NCBI RefSeq assembly: GCF_044872765.1 | Contig: NZ_CP085253.1 | Span: 186,001-250,000 of the forward strand | DNA: 64,000 nucleotides | Reading direction: 5' to 3' | DNA from: Micrococcus sp023147585 | Lineage (GTDB): Bacteria; Actinomycetota; Actinomycetes; Actinomycetales; Micrococcaceae | In this document: positions 34,313 through 42,648 of the stretch, one piece after another | Position numbering within the stretch: the stretch's first letter is position 1 | Layout: each line of letters opens with the position of its first letter | Made by a program: the position numbers and the translations under genes | Notes under the pieces: generated by a model | Told to the model about the DNA's origin: nothing | Seen by the model: only the letters and a program-made list of their open reading frames with translations | The model's database searches: none

Positions 34313-34924
34313 TCAGCCCTCGGTGAGCCACGCGGCGTAGCGTCGGCGGACGCGCGCGAGCTTCGGGTCGATGACCACCTGGCAGTAGCCGTTGCCGGGG
34401 CGACGGGTGTAGAAGTCCTGGTGGACGTCCTCGGCGGGGAACCACGGACCCGCGGGCTCGACGGTGGTGACGATCGGGCGATCGTAGTTCTCCTGCGCGC
34501 GGGCGACCTCGCGCTCGTAGAAGCGGGCCTCCTCCTCGTCGCGGGCGAACACCGCGGAGCGGTACTGCGTGCCGACGTCGTGGCCCTGGCGGTTCAGCGA
34601 GGTCGGGTCATGGCCCGTGAAGAAGAGGTCCATGATCACCTCGGCGGGCACGACGGCGGCGTCGAACCGCACGCGCACGGCCTCGGCATGGCTGGTGGTC
34701 CCGGTGCACACGGCCTCGTAGTCCGGCGCGGGAACGTGGCCGCCCGTGTACCCGGACTCGACCTCCAGGACGCCCCGCACGCGGCGGTACACGGCGTCGA
34801 GGCACCAGAAGCACCCTCCGGCCAGCGTGAGCTCGCGGGGGTCGGCGGGCGCGGCGGTGGGCTCGGGCGAGGGCAGTTCGAACGCGGTCATGTCCGGAGA
34901 CAGCAACCCCGCTCCCGGGTTCAT
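34313..34924 (-). CDS. msrA: Peptide methionine sulfoxide reductase MsrA
   Basis: The protein has 203 residues and repairs methionine S-sulfoxide. The catalytic Cys38 lies in LAGGCFWCLDAVYRRVRGV. Further motifs are ESGYTGGHVPAPDYEAVCTGTT, HAEAVRVRFD, MDLFFTGHDPTSLNRQGHDVG TQYRS and GYCQ. The C-terminal part with a resolving Cys is short. The start may be 34924 or the ATG at 34891; neither has a good ribosome binding site. It is divergent from the Nif3 gene. Confidence 0.93.
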   Translation of the reverse strand: MNPGAGLLSPDMTAFELPSPEPTAAPADPRELTLAGGCFWCLDAVYRRVRGVLEVESGYTGGHVPAPDYEAVCTGTTSHAEAVRVRFDAAVVPAEVIMDLFFTGHDPTSLNRQGHDVGTQYRSAVFARDEEEARFYEREVARAQENYDRPIVTTVEPAGPWFPAEDVHQDFYTRRPGNGYCQVVIDPKLARVRRRYAAWLTEG

Positions 34925-34994
34925 TCCCGCGCCCGCCGACTCGAGCGGGCGGGAGGGAGTGCGGGAGGGGGCTGCGGTGGTCCATCATGACCCC

Positions 34995-35936
34995 ATGACC
35001 GGTCAGCGCACAGCTTCCCACGGCCCCCTCTTCGGCGAGCGGCGCGGACCCGACCGGCGGGCCGCGGACGACGCGGCGCCCACGCTCGCGGAGGTGCTCG
35101 AGCACGTCGAGCGGCTCTGGCCCCGTTCCCTCGCCGAATCCTGGGACGCCGTGGGGCCGGTGGCCGGCCGACCCGAGGCGTCCGTGCGGCGCATCCTGTG
35201 GGCCGTGGACCCCGTGCGCACGGTGGTGGACGAGGCCGTGGAGGCCGGTGCCGACCTCGTCATCACGCACCACCCCCTCCTGCTGCGCGGGGTGACCAGC
35301 GTGGCCGCCACGGGGCATGGTGCGGCGTACAAGGGAGAGCTCCTCCACACCCTGATCGAGCACGGCATCGGGCTCGTGGCCGCCCACACCAACGCGGACT
35401 CGGCCGTGGGCGGAGTCTCCGACGTGCTCGCCCAGGCGATCGGCCTTGAGGACCTGCGGCCGCTGCAGCCGGCCGGGTCCGGCACGGACGCGGAGGGCAT
35501 CGGCCGCGTCGGCGTGCTGCCCGCCCCCGTGAGCCTCGCGGAGCTGGCGGGCCGTGTGCACCGGGTGCTGCCCGGCGTCGCCGGCGGGGTGCGCGCAGCC
35601 GGGGACGCCGAGGGCGAGGTCCGCACCGTGGCGGTGTGCGGCGGTGCGGGGGACAGTCTGTTCGACGCCGTGCGCGCGAGCGGGGCAGACGCGTACGTGA
35701 CCGCCGACCTGCGCCACCACCCGGCCTCCGAGGCGCGCGAGGCCGCCCGTCTCACGGGCGGCCGCCCGTTCCTCGTGGACGTCTCCCACTGGGCGAGCGA
35801 GTGGCTGTGGCTGCCCGTGGGCGCCCGCGCCCTCGAGGAGGCCCTGCGCGCGGCGGGCCGCACCGTCGAGTCGATCGTGTCCACCCGGGTGACCGACCCG
35901 TGGGACTACGTCATCACCGAGAGGAACGCACCGTGA
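34995..35936 (+). CDS. Nif3/DUF34 family metal-binding protein
   Basis: The protein has 313 residues. Metal-binding His residues are visible in VITHHPLLLRGV and AAHTNADSA, and in the C-terminal LVDVSHWASEW. The protein family (YqfO/Nif3, GTP cyclohydrolase I type 2) is widespread, probably a hydrolase or metal-handling protein of unsettled role. The order Nif3, zinc ribbon protein, RNase H matches M. tuberculosis Rv2230c-Rv2228c. The start overlap with the next gene is GTGA. A CATCAT box six bases upstream hints at a leaderless message. Confidence 0.88.
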   Translation: MTGQRTASHGPLFGERRGPDRRAADDAAPTLAEVLEHVERLWPRSLAESWDAVGPVAGRPEASVRRILWAVDPVRTVVDEAVEAGADLVITHHPLLLRGVTSVAATGHGAAYKGELLHTLIEHGIGLVAAHTNADSAVGGVSDVLAQAIGLEDLRPLQPAGSGTDAEGIGRVGVLPAPVSLAELAGRVHRVLPGVAGGVRAAGDAEGEVRTVAVCGGAGDSLFDAVRASGADAYVTADLRHHPASEAREAARLTGGRPFLVDVSHWASEWLWLPVGARALEEALRAAGRTVESIVSTRVTDPWDYVITERNAP

Positions 35937-36667
35937 CCGCTCTGACAGCGCCCCCCGCCGTCCAGGCAAGGCTCCTGGAGCTGCAGGACCTGGACACCCG
36001 GATCCTCCAGGCCAGGACCGCGCTTGCGCGCCTGCGCACCGACGCCGAGCACGCAGACCGCCAGGAGGCGGACCGCGCCGCTGAGGCGGCGCTCGCGGAC
36101 GCCACCGCCGCGGCCGAGGAGGCCGACCGGCAGGCGGCCTCCGCCTCGGAGAAGGCCGCGGCCACGCGCGCCCGCCGTGACCGCACCCGGGAGCGGCTCG
36201 CCGCATCCGGCACCTCCTCCCGCGACCTCGAGGGCCTGGCCCATGAGGAGCAGACGCTCGAGGCCCTCCTGGCGGAGCACGAGGAGGCCGCCCTCGTGGC
36301 GATGCAGTCCGCGGACGCCGCCGAGCAGGCCGTCCGCGCGGCGCAGGCGAGCCTGGCGGAGGCCCGTCACGCCGTCGGCGAGCGGGTGGCCCACCTGCGC
36401 GCCACGGGCCAGCAGGTCACCCTCGAGGGGCGCGAGCTCACGGCCCGCCGTGCCGCCCTCGCGGGCCTGCTCCCCGCCCCGCTCCTCGCCCTCTACGAGA
36501 AGGCCCGCGAGGCCAACGGGGGCATCGGGGCCGCGCGCCTCATGGGACGCTGCTCCAGCGCGACCGGCATGGAGCTCTCCCCGGCCGACATCGCCCGGAT
36601 CACGGCGCTGCCGCCCGAGGCCGTGGCGCGCTGCCCGGAGTCGGGCGCGATCCTCGTGCGCGGCTGA
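35933..36667 (+). CDS. Coiled-coil zinc-ribbon family protein (DUF164-like), zinc ligands mostly lost
   Basis: The protein has 244 residues. A long Ala/Glu/Arg-rich coiled coil (about 15-170) is followed by a C-terminal C4 ribbon region. Here the ribbon reads GRCSSATGMELS and ARCPESGAILVRG, where family members usually have CxxC pairs (for example CPECGRILVR). Each pair keeps only one Cys, so tetrahedral zinc binding is unlikely. The family role is unknown; the neighbouring Nif3 and RNase H genes are conserved partners. The GTG at 35933 overlaps the Nif3 stop. Confidence 0.85.
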   Translation: MTALTAPPAVQARLLELQDLDTRILQARTALARLRTDAEHADRQEADRAAEAALADATAAAEEADRQAASASEKAAATRARRDRTRERLAASGTSSRDLEGLAHEEQTLEALLAEHEEAALVAMQSADAAEQAVRAAQASLAEARHAVGERVAHLRATGQQVTLEGRELTARRAALAGLLPAPLLALYEKAREANGGIGAARLMGRCSSATGMELSPADIARITALPPEAVARCPESGAILVRG

Positions 36668-36791
36668 GCTCGCCGACGTCGGCGGGGTTCTGCACGGTGC
36701 GGCGCAGCGCTGCCCGGCGCGTGCCGACGCGCCCATCAGTACAGTGGAGGGTCGGCGCGCCGCCCGGCGCGCCCGGTGAGACGAGGAGGCC

Positions 36792-37742
36792 GTGGTGGCG
36801 GAACGAGTCCTGCAGGTCGAGGCCGACGGCGGCTCCCGCGGCAACCCCGGCGTGGCCGGCTACGGCGCGCTCGTGCGCGACCCCGCCACCGGCGAGGTCC
36901 TCATGACGGACGCGGCGCCGCTCGGCAGGGCCTCCAACAACGTGGCCGAGTACTCGGGCCTCGTGGCCGGTCTGCGGATGGCGGCGATGATCGACCCCAC
37001 CGCGCGCGTGCACGTGCTCATGGACTCCAAGCTCGTGGTCGAGCAGATGTCCGGGCGCTGGAAGATCAAGCACGAGGACATGCGCCGCCTCGCCGCCGAC
37101 GCCCGGGCGATCGCCCCGGCGGGCCGCGTGACGTACGAGTGGATCCCGCGGGCCAAGAACAAGGACGCCGACCAGCTCTCGAACGAGGCCATGGACGCGG
37201 GCGCGCGCGGCGGGTCCTGGGACGCCGGCGCCTCGAAGATAGCGGTCGCCGCGCCGCGGGCCGACGACGACGAGCGCGCCGCCGCCCCGGAGGCCGCCGC
37301 GGACGAGCGTGCCGACGCCGCTCCCGCGACGGAATCGGGACCGCGTCCGACCGGCTCGCTGCACCACGTGGAGGTCTGGGTGGCGGACCTGGACGCCGCG
37401 ACCCGGACCCTCGGCTGGCTGTTCACCCAGCTCGGCTACGTGCTGCACGGCGGCTGGGACGGGGGCCAGACCTACCAGGGCGCGGGCCACTACCTCGTGC
37501 TCGAGGCCGGGCCGGACGTGAGCGGCGGGGCGCACGAGCGCACCCGCCCGGGGCTGAACCACCTCGCCTTCCAGGCCGGGTCCCGCGCCCGCGTCGACGA
37601 GCTCACCGCCGCTGCGCGGGAACGGGGCTTCCGTCTCCTGTTCGCGGACCGCCACCCCCATGCCGGCGGGCCCGACCACTACGCCGCCTACCTCGAGACG
37701 GCCGACGGCTTCGAGGTGGAGCTCGTGGCCACGGGGGACTGA
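36792..37742 (+). CDS. RNase H domain fused to a glyoxalase/VOC domain
   Basis: The protein has 316 residues. Residues 5-135 form an RNase HI domain with all four acidic residues: Asp12 (EADGGSRGNPG), Glu53 (NVAEYSGL), Asp78 (LMDSKLVVEQMSGRWKIKH) and Asp127. An acidic Ala/Asp linker (about 145-175) leads to a VOC domain (about 178-316) with LHHVEVWVADLD, HYLVLEAGP, LNHLAFQAG and ADGFEVELVA, keeping metal-ligand-like His and Glu. In mycobacteria the RNase H partner is a CobC-like phosphatase instead. The start is GTG 36792 or 36795 after GAGGAGG. Confidence 0.85.
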   Translation: MVAERVLQVEADGGSRGNPGVAGYGALVRDPATGEVLMTDAAPLGRASNNVAEYSGLVAGLRMAAMIDPTARVHVLMDSKLVVEQMSGRWKIKHEDMRRLAADARAIAPAGRVTYEWIPRAKNKDADQLSNEAMDAGARGGSWDAGASKIAVAAPRADDDERAAAPEAAADERADAAPATESGPRPTGSLHHVEVWVADLDAATRTLGWLFTQLGYVLHGGWDGGQTYQGAGHYLVLEAGPDVSGGAHERTRPGLNHLAFQAGSRARVDELTAAARERGFRLLFADRHPHAGGPDHYAAYLETADGFEVELVATGD

Positions 37743-37749
37743 GCCGGCG

Positions 37750-38556
37750 TCAGGACTCGGGCAGCACCACCCGCAGGGAGCCGGCCCTCGCGTCCGTCGG
37801 GGCGTCGAGCTCCACCTCCCACTGCGGTCCGCCGTCGCCCGCCCCGGCCGCGGCCACCACGTCCGCCGCGCGCTCCGGCGTGGACGCGGCGCGGGGGCCC
37901 GCCTCGAGCAGCGCGCGGGCCACGAGGCCGCGGGTGTGCTTGGCGAAGTGGGAGACCACGGTGCGCCGACCCTCGCGCAGCTGCAGCACGTCCACGCCCA
38001 CGGTCCGCGCGGCCGGGGCCTTCCAGAGGGCGGCGTAGCCCCCCGAGCGGCAGTCGACCACGGGGCCGCCGGCGCAGTCGGCCAGGGTGTCCAGGGCGGG
38101 CGTCAGCCGGGGCCGCCACCACGCGGCCAGGCCGGGCATCTCCGGCAGTCGCGCCCCGGCCGACAGGCGGTGGGCGGGGATGCGGTCCGCGAAGGAGGTG
38201 GCGCCGAAGAGCGCCGAGAACACCAGGACGTCCGTGCGGGCCCGCCGCTTGGCGGCGGGGGAGAGCGAGGCGTGGTCGAGGGCGTCGAAGAGCACGCCCG
38301 TGTACACGCGGTGCCCCGGCGCCGCGGGGGCATCCCGCAGGGTGCGGTTCGCGGCCACCTCCGCCGCGAGCGACGCCCCGACACCGAGCAGCTCCAGTGC
38401 GTCCGGACGTACGGACGCCGCGGCGACGCGGTCCAGCAGCTCCTCGCGTGCGCCCGAGACGTCCGGCGAATCGGCGAGCGCGAGGGAGGCGAGGTCCAGG
38501 GGCGCCCCCGAGCGGGGCGGGGTCTTGGCCTCGGAGGGCGGCAGCAGGATCAGCAC
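37750..38556 (-). CDS. yaaA: YaaA (DUF328) family peroxide stress protein
   Basis: The protein has 268 residues, beginning MLILLPPSEAKTPPRSG, with VYTGVLFDALDHASLS, VFSALFGATSFADRIPAHRL, VDCRSGGYAALWKA and VVSHFAKHTRGLVARAL. These match YaaA, which protects DNA and proteins during peroxide stress in E. coli by lowering free iron. The GTG at 38556 has a TAGGCT -10 box six bases upstream, fitting a leaderless message. It converges with the RNase H-VOC gene with only seven bases between. Confidence 0.9.
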   Translation of the reverse strand: MLILLPPSEAKTPPRSGAPLDLASLALADSPDVSGAREELLDRVAAASVRPDALELLGVGASLAAEVAANRTLRDAPAAPGHRVYTGVLFDALDHASLSPAAKRRARTDVLVFSALFGATSFADRIPAHRLSAGARLPEMPGLAAWWRPRLTPALDTLADCAGGPVVDCRSGGYAALWKAPAARTVGVDVLQLREGRRTVVSHFAKHTRGLVARALLEAGPRAASTPERAADVVAAAGAGDGGPQWEVELDAPTDARAGSLRVVLPES

Positions 38557-38562
38557 CGGTCC

Positions 38563-38568
38563 AGCCTA
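38563..38568 (-). promoter_or_regulatory. Leaderless promoter of yaaA (TAGGCT)
   Basis: TAGGCT on the minus strand is followed by six bases and the GTG start. Confidence 0.5.
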
Positions 38569-38708
38569 GTCAGCAGGACCCGTCGCCGGCCCGTCCGCCC
38601 ACGGCGATTCCCGCCCACCCGGGTGGGCTCCGTCGTCGCGGACTGGCAGAGTGGGGGCGGACGGTCCGCAGACGGCGGGCCGGCGCCGCGACGAGCCCGG
38701 GAGGCCCC

Positions 38709-39023
38709 ATGGAGACGATGGCCGTCTATGCGTGGGTCTTCCCCGCCGCCCTGCTGGCCATGGCCGCCGCGATCGCCGTCGGCGTGCGCTCGAGCGGACG
38801 CACGCGCACCCGCTCTTCGGAGGTGGAGACCCGCCTGCGGGAGCGCACCTTCACGGGCGCGGACCGGGTGAGCCTGGAGTGGCCGCGGGACCGCCGTCGG
38901 CCCACGCTGGCCACGGTCGTCTCGCTGGGCGAGATGTACGGGTACGGACTCGTGGACCGCATCGAGCGCGAGCACGTCATCGAGCTCCGCTTCGAACGTC
39001 TCCGCGACGACGACGCCCTCTGA
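38709..39023 (+). CDS. Small membrane-anchored protein, unknown
   Basis: The protein has 104 residues. One N-terminal membrane segment (about 5-26) is followed by a basic then acidic soluble part containing RVSLEWPRDRRRP and EREHVIELRFERLRD. No family was recognised. The ATG follows GGGAGGCCCC. A second small membrane protein follows 34 bases later, so the two may be an operon. Confidence 0.55.
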   Translation: METMAVYAWVFPAALLAMAAAIAVGVRSSGRTRTRSSEVETRLRERTFTGADRVSLEWPRDRRRPTLATVVSLGEMYGYGLVDRIEREHVIELRFERLRDDDAL

Positions 39024-39057
39024 ACCGCCGCCCCGTTCCCCGATTCCAGGAGCCCCC

Positions 39058-39204
39058 GTGGAGATCCTCATCGCCCTCGTCGGCGGACTGCTCGTGCTGT
39101 TCTTCCTCGCCGTCACGGTGTTCGGCGTGGCCAAGGCGCTGCAGCGTCGGACCCGGGCGCGCGCGGCGCGCCGGGGGATGGATGAGGGGACGGACCAGCT
39201 GTAA
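39058..39204 (+). CDS. Very small membrane protein (48 residues)
   Basis: A GTG start after CCAGGAGCC opens a 48-residue frame. Residues 3-24 are a clean hydrophobic segment (ILIALVGGLLVLFFLAVTVF) and the tail is Arg-rich then acidic. The C-terminal codons overlap the 3' end of the oppositely transcribed rnpB by 18 bases. The signal site, hydrophobic pattern and position after a similar gene favour a real gene, but it is too short to be sure. Confidence 0.45.
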   Translation: MEILIALVGGLLVLFFLAVTVFGVAKALQRRTRARAARRGMDEGTDQL

Positions 39205-39572
39205 GCCGGGTTCTGTGTCCCCGCGCGGGTTGCCCCCCGCGGGGTGACGGCCATCCATCTGGGCCCGCCATTGCTGACGGGCTCGAGCGGCCAACCCGGA
39301 CGCTGGGGCGAGCAGCCCTCGTGACGCGCCCTGTTCGGCCTTGCACCGGATGGGGTTTACCTAGCCGACCCCGTCACCGGGGCCGCTGGTGGTCTCTTAC
39401 ACCACCCTTTCACCCTCACCGCCGCGCCGAGGCGCGGAGGCGGTCTTCTCTCTGTGGCACTGGCCCGCGGGTCTCCCCGGGTGGGCGTTGCCCACCATCC
39501 TGCTCTGCGGTGCCCGGACTTTCCTCGCGCCCGCTCATGGAGCGGGCACGCGGCCGTCCGCTGATCCGTCCC
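39187..39572 (-). ncRNA. rnpB: RNase P RNA, bacterial class A
   Basis: On the minus strand the sequence shows GAGGAAAGTCCGGGC, ACAGAACCCGGCTTAC, and the helix closing the molecule: GGGACGGATCAGC at the 5' end pairs with GCTGGTCCGTCCC at the 3' end (one G-U). These are hallmarks of the catalytic RNA that matures tRNA 5' ends. Length is about 386 bases; ends were set from the P1 helix. Confidence 0.92.
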
Positions 39573-39580
39573 GGCCTGCC

Positions 39581-39586
39581 ACTCTA
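39581..39586 (-). promoter_or_regulatory. Promoter of rnpB (TAGAGT -10 box)
   Basis: TAGAGT on the minus strand lies eight bases upstream of the predicted mature 5' end of RNase P RNA, so transcription starts at or next to the mature end. Confidence 0.55.
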
Positions 39587-39629
39587 CCCGGCCGGACGCC
39601 CCGGGCCCGTGCGCGCGGGCGGCTCCGCA

Positions 39630-39635
39630 TAGAAT
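39630..39635 (+). promoter_or_regulatory. Candidate -10 box for gap (TAGAAT)
   Basis: TAGAAT lies 77 bases upstream of the gap start, about 45 bp from the divergent rnpB promoter. Confidence 0.45.
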
Positions 39636-39712
39636 GGGGGTGTCCGCGGACGACGAGGTCCCGGAGGGTCCGTGCCCGCACGTGCCCGCACAGGCTTGAA
39701 GGAAGGACTCCC

Positions 39713-41158
39713 GTGGCAGACACCGCCTCGACCCAGACCCCCGAGTGGAACACGCAGCAGGAGCTCGCCGAGAAGATGGTGCCGCTGCTGGGCAGCCTCT
39801 ACCGCGAGCACAACGTGGTCACCAGCATCCACGGGCGCACCCTCGTGAACCGCGGCGTGATCGACATCATCAAGGCGCACCGCTTCGCCCGTCGGATCGA
39901 CGAGACCGTGCTCCCCGTGGAGGAGACGTACGCGCTGGTCCAGGGCCTGTCCTCCATGGATCTCGGTGCCGCCTCCGTGGACCTGGCCAAGCTGGCCGCC
40001 AAGTTCAAGAAGCAGGGCGGTGACCTCCAGGCCTTCCTCGACGCCGAGTTCGCGGACGTCAAGGGCAAGGGGGGCGAGGGCCTCGGCCGCGCGCAGGACG
40101 TCGTGCTCTACGGCTTCGGCCGCATCGGGCGCCTGCTGGCCCGCATCATCCTCGGCCAGGCCGGGGGCGGCTCCGCGCTGCGCCTGCGCGCCGTCGTGGT
40201 CCGCAAGAACTCGGACGACGACCTGATCAAGCGCGCCTCCCTGCTGCGCCGCGACTCCATCCACGGCGCCTTCGAGGGCACCATCACCGTGGACGAGGCC
40301 CGCAACGTCATCGCCGCCAACGGCACCGAGATCCAGGTCATCTACTCGAACGACCCGACCACCGTGGACTACACGTCCTACGGCATCGAGGACGCGATCG
40401 TGGTGGACAACACCGGCCGCTGGCGCGACGACGAGGGGCTGTCCCAGCACCTCCAGGCCAAGGGCGTCAAGAAGGTCCTGCTCACCGCCCCGGGCAAGGG
40501 TGAGATGAAGAACATCGTCTATGGCGTGAACTCGGAGGCCATCCTCCCCGAGGACACCATCATCTCGGCGGCCTCCTGCACCACCAACGGCATCACCCCG
40601 GTGCTCAAGGTCATCCAGGACGAGTACGGCATCGACCACGGCCACGTGGAGACCGTGCACGCCTTCACCAACGACCAGAACCTGACGGACAACTTCCACA
40701 AGGGCTCTCGCCGCGGCCGCGCCGCCGGCCTGAACATGGTCATCACCGAGACGGGCGCCGCCAAGGCCGTGGCCAAGGCGCTGCCCGAGCTCAAGGGCAA
40801 GCTCTCCGGCAACGCCATCCGCGTCCCCACCCCGGACGTGTCCATGGCCATCCTGAACCTCGAACTGAAGACGCCCACCTCGGTGGACGAGCTGAACGAC
40901 CGCCTGCGTCAGGAGTCCCTGACCGGCGAGCTGCACAGCCAGATCGACTACATCGACTCCCCGGAGGTCGTCTCCACGGACTTCGTGGGTTCCAACCGCG
41001 CCGGCATCGTCGACGGCCTCGCGACCCTCGTGAACAACGAGGGCAAGAACGCGATCCTCTACGTCTGGTACGACAACGAGTACGGCTACTCGCACCAGGT
41101 GGTGCGCTGCGTGAAGAAGATGGCGGGCCGGGACCTGCCGGTCTTCCCGCGGGCCTGA
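39713..41158 (+). CDS. gap: Glyceraldehyde-3-phosphate dehydrogenase, long form
   Basis: The protein has 481 residues, about 145 longer than glycolytic GapA because of an N-terminal helical extension (residues 1-125). The NAD-binding motif is VLYGFGRIGRLLAR and the catalytic Cys289 lies in ISAASCTTNGITPVLK. The C-terminal VWYDNEYGYSHQVVRCVKKM is typical. The long form in actinobacteria (like corynebacterial GapX/GapB) is usually thought to run in the gluconeogenic direction, with NADP use possible; that is inference. The GTG at 39713 follows GAAGGAAGGA. Confidence 0.93.
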   Translation: MADTASTQTPEWNTQQELAEKMVPLLGSLYREHNVVTSIHGRTLVNRGVIDIIKAHRFARRIDETVLPVEETYALVQGLSSMDLGAASVDLAKLAAKFKKQGGDLQAFLDAEFADVKGKGGEGLGRAQDVVLYGFGRIGRLLARIILGQAGGGSALRLRAVVVRKNSDDDLIKRASLLRRDSIHGAFEGTITVDEARNVIAANGTEIQVIYSNDPTTVDYTSYGIEDAIVVDNTGRWRDDEGLSQHLQAKGVKKVLLTAPGKGEMKNIVYGVNSEAILPEDTIISAASCTTNGITPVLKVIQDEYGIDHGHVETVHAFTNDQNLTDNFHKGSRRGRAAGLNMVITETGAAKAVAKALPELKGKLSGNAIRVPTPDVSMAILNLELKTPTSVDELNDRLRQESLTGELHSQIDYIDSPEVVSTDFVGSNRAGIVDGLATLVNNEGKNAILYVWYDNEYGYSHQVVRCVKKMAGRDLPVFPRA

Positions 41159-41194
41159 CCGGCCCGGCCTGAGTCCTCAGGCCACCACGACGAC

Positions 41195-41229
41195 GGCGCC
41201 GCCGCCTCCCGCGGGGAGGCGGCGGCGCC
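41195..41229. terminator. Bidirectional terminator between gap and def
   Basis: A perfect 16-bp GC-rich stem (GGCGCCGCCGCCTCCC with its complement) with a three-base loop lies between converging genes. Confidence 0.85.
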
Positions 41230-41248
41230 GCGGTCGTTCCGGAGGAGC

Positions 41249-41884
41249 TCAGTCCTGGGCGTGCTCGTGGGCGCAGTCAGGACCGTCGCACTCGTGGTCG
41301 ATCTCGCCGTGGCCGAACGGGTCCGGATCCGTGCCAGGGAGCCACGTCACGCCGGGACGGTTCATGCGCTCGGCGCGCTGCGCGCGCTTCCAGCGCCGCG
41401 CCCACTTCCCCTCGAGGCGGTTCACGTAGAGGGTGCCGTTGAGATGGTCGTACTCGTGCTGCATCACGCGGGCGAACCAGCCCTCGGCCTCGAACTCGAA
41501 CAGCTCGCCGTCCACGCGCTGGCCTGCCAGGCGCACGCGGGAGGAGCGCTGCAGCGGGTAGCCGTGGCCGGGCACGGACAGGCAGCCCTCGGTGTGCTCG
41601 TCCTCGTCGGGGGCCTCCTGGGGGGCCTTGTCCAGGTAGGTCAGGACGGGGTTGATCACGTGCCCCACGTTCGGCGCGTCGCCCGTGTCCGGGAACGTCC
41701 ACGTGAAGATGCGCAGGCCCACACCCACCTGCGGGGCCGCCAGGCCCACGCCGTTGGCGACGTCCTGCGTGAGGTACATGTCCTCGATCAGGGTGCGGAT
41801 GCCGTCGTCGATCACCTCGACCTCCGCCGCGCGGGTGTGCAGCACGGGCTCGCCGTAGACGGTGATGGGGCAGATGGAAGGCAC
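41249..41884 (-). CDS. def: Peptide deformylase
   Basis: The protein has 211 residues and removes the formyl group from nascent proteins. The three motifs are GVGLAAPQVG (46-55), EGCLSVPG with metal ligand Cys101, and QHEYDHLNG with His143, Glu144 and His147. A charged C-terminal tail rich in His, Asp and Cys (HGEIDHECDGPDCAHEHAQD) is an extra potential metal-binding feature. The GTG at 41884 follows GAGGATC and leads straight to the conserved ICPITVYGEPVL. Confidence 0.94.
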   Translation of the reverse strand: MPSICPITVYGEPVLHTRAAEVEVIDDGIRTLIEDMYLTQDVANGVGLAAPQVGVGLRIFTWTFPDTGDAPNVGHVINPVLTYLDKAPQEAPDEDEHTEGCLSVPGHGYPLQRSSRVRLAGQRVDGELFEFEAEGWFARVMQHEYDHLNGTLYVNRLEGKWARRWKRAQRAERMNRPGVTWLPGTDPDPFGHGEIDHECDGPDCAHEHAQD

Positions 41885-41950
41885 GGGGGATCCTCGGGGA
41901 CGGCGGCAGGTGACGACCGGGAGTCTACTCAGCCCCGCTCGCCTCCGCGT

Positions 41951-42354
41951 GTGCACAGGTGGGAGACAGCGGAGCGGCCCCGTCGAATCGAGACCACTGC
42001 GGTGGTGCTCTTCGCGCTGCTCCGTGGCGTCATCGCGGCGCTGGTGGGCCCGACGAGGTTCCCGGCGTGGGTGGCGACGCGCGGCCTTGACCGCTGGTGG
42101 TTCGTCGGCGCCGTGGTCACGCTGCTGAGCCGTCCGCTCGCCCCCTCGTCCTCGGGATCCTGCTGGTGGGCGTCGTGGCCCGCCGAGCACTGCCGGGTCG
42201 GGGCGTGACGGCCGTGCTGCTCGCCGTCCTGATCTTCGGCGGAGCCCAGAGCGTGCGCTTCAGCCGGGCCGCCGCCGGGTACCGGCATCTTCCCGAGCCC
42301 ACCAGCATGGATGCCGCACAGGCGACCGACCGGAGGGGGACGCGAGGCGGCTGA
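41951..42354 (+). pseudogene. Frameshifted small membrane protein remnant
   Basis: A first frame from a GTG at 41951 encodes hydrophobic segments (ETTAVVLFALLRGVIAALVG, then WFVGAVVTLLSRPLA). A second frame takes over near 42140 and continues ARPLVLGILLVGVVARRALP and VTAVLLAVLIFGGAQSVRFS to the stop at 42354. Joined by a one-base change, they make a plausible protein of about 135 residues with three or four membrane segments. No intact start-to-stop frame covers both. The alternative is chance hydrophobicity in decayed DNA. Confidence 0.4.
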
Positions 42355-42387
42355 GAGGGGTGTCGCCGACCGACAGAGGAGTTCGGC

Positions 42388-42648
42388 ATGCCCGAGTGCC
42401 CCGAGGCCCTCGCGGTCGCCAGGTCTCCGAAGGCGCACCCCCTCCTGCGTCGGATCGACTGCCCGGGGCCGCAGGAGTGGTTCGCCGCGGGTGGGGTGCC
42501 CTGGTGGGCCGAGGCCGTGCCCCTGGCGGGGGAGACCCCCTCGACCATGGGGGCAAGCTCGCCCCCAGCACCACCTGCGCCGCCTGCTCCCCGGAGGCGC
42601 GGGGTCCGCTCCGTGAACCGGTCCTGGCACACCGGATCTCTCCCGTGA
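42388..42648 (+). CDS. Possible small protein, or decayed DNA
   Basis: An 86-residue frame begins with an ATG after AGAGGAG at good spacing, starting MPECPEALAVARSPKAHPLL and ending in a Pro/Ala/Arg-rich low-complexity tail. No family was recognised. The stretch 41885-42784 is the longest in the window without a secure gene. Apart from the frameshifted membrane remnant and this frame, it holds a small 7-bp hairpin (42548-42567) and nothing else I can support. Confidence 0.3.
   Translation: MPECPEALAVARSPKAHPLLRRIDCPGPQEWFAAGGVPWWAEAVPLAGETPSTMGASSPPAPPAPPAPRRRGVRSVNRSWHTGSLP

Noticed and set aside
39389..39712. N-terminal extension of gap to a start at 39389
   Set aside because: That stretch is the antisense of RNase P RNA; the GTG at 39713 has a ribosome binding site.
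42548..42567. Small hairpin TGGGGGC/GCCCCCA as a terminator
   Set aside because: The 7-bp stem has no T-tract and no secure gene ends just before it.
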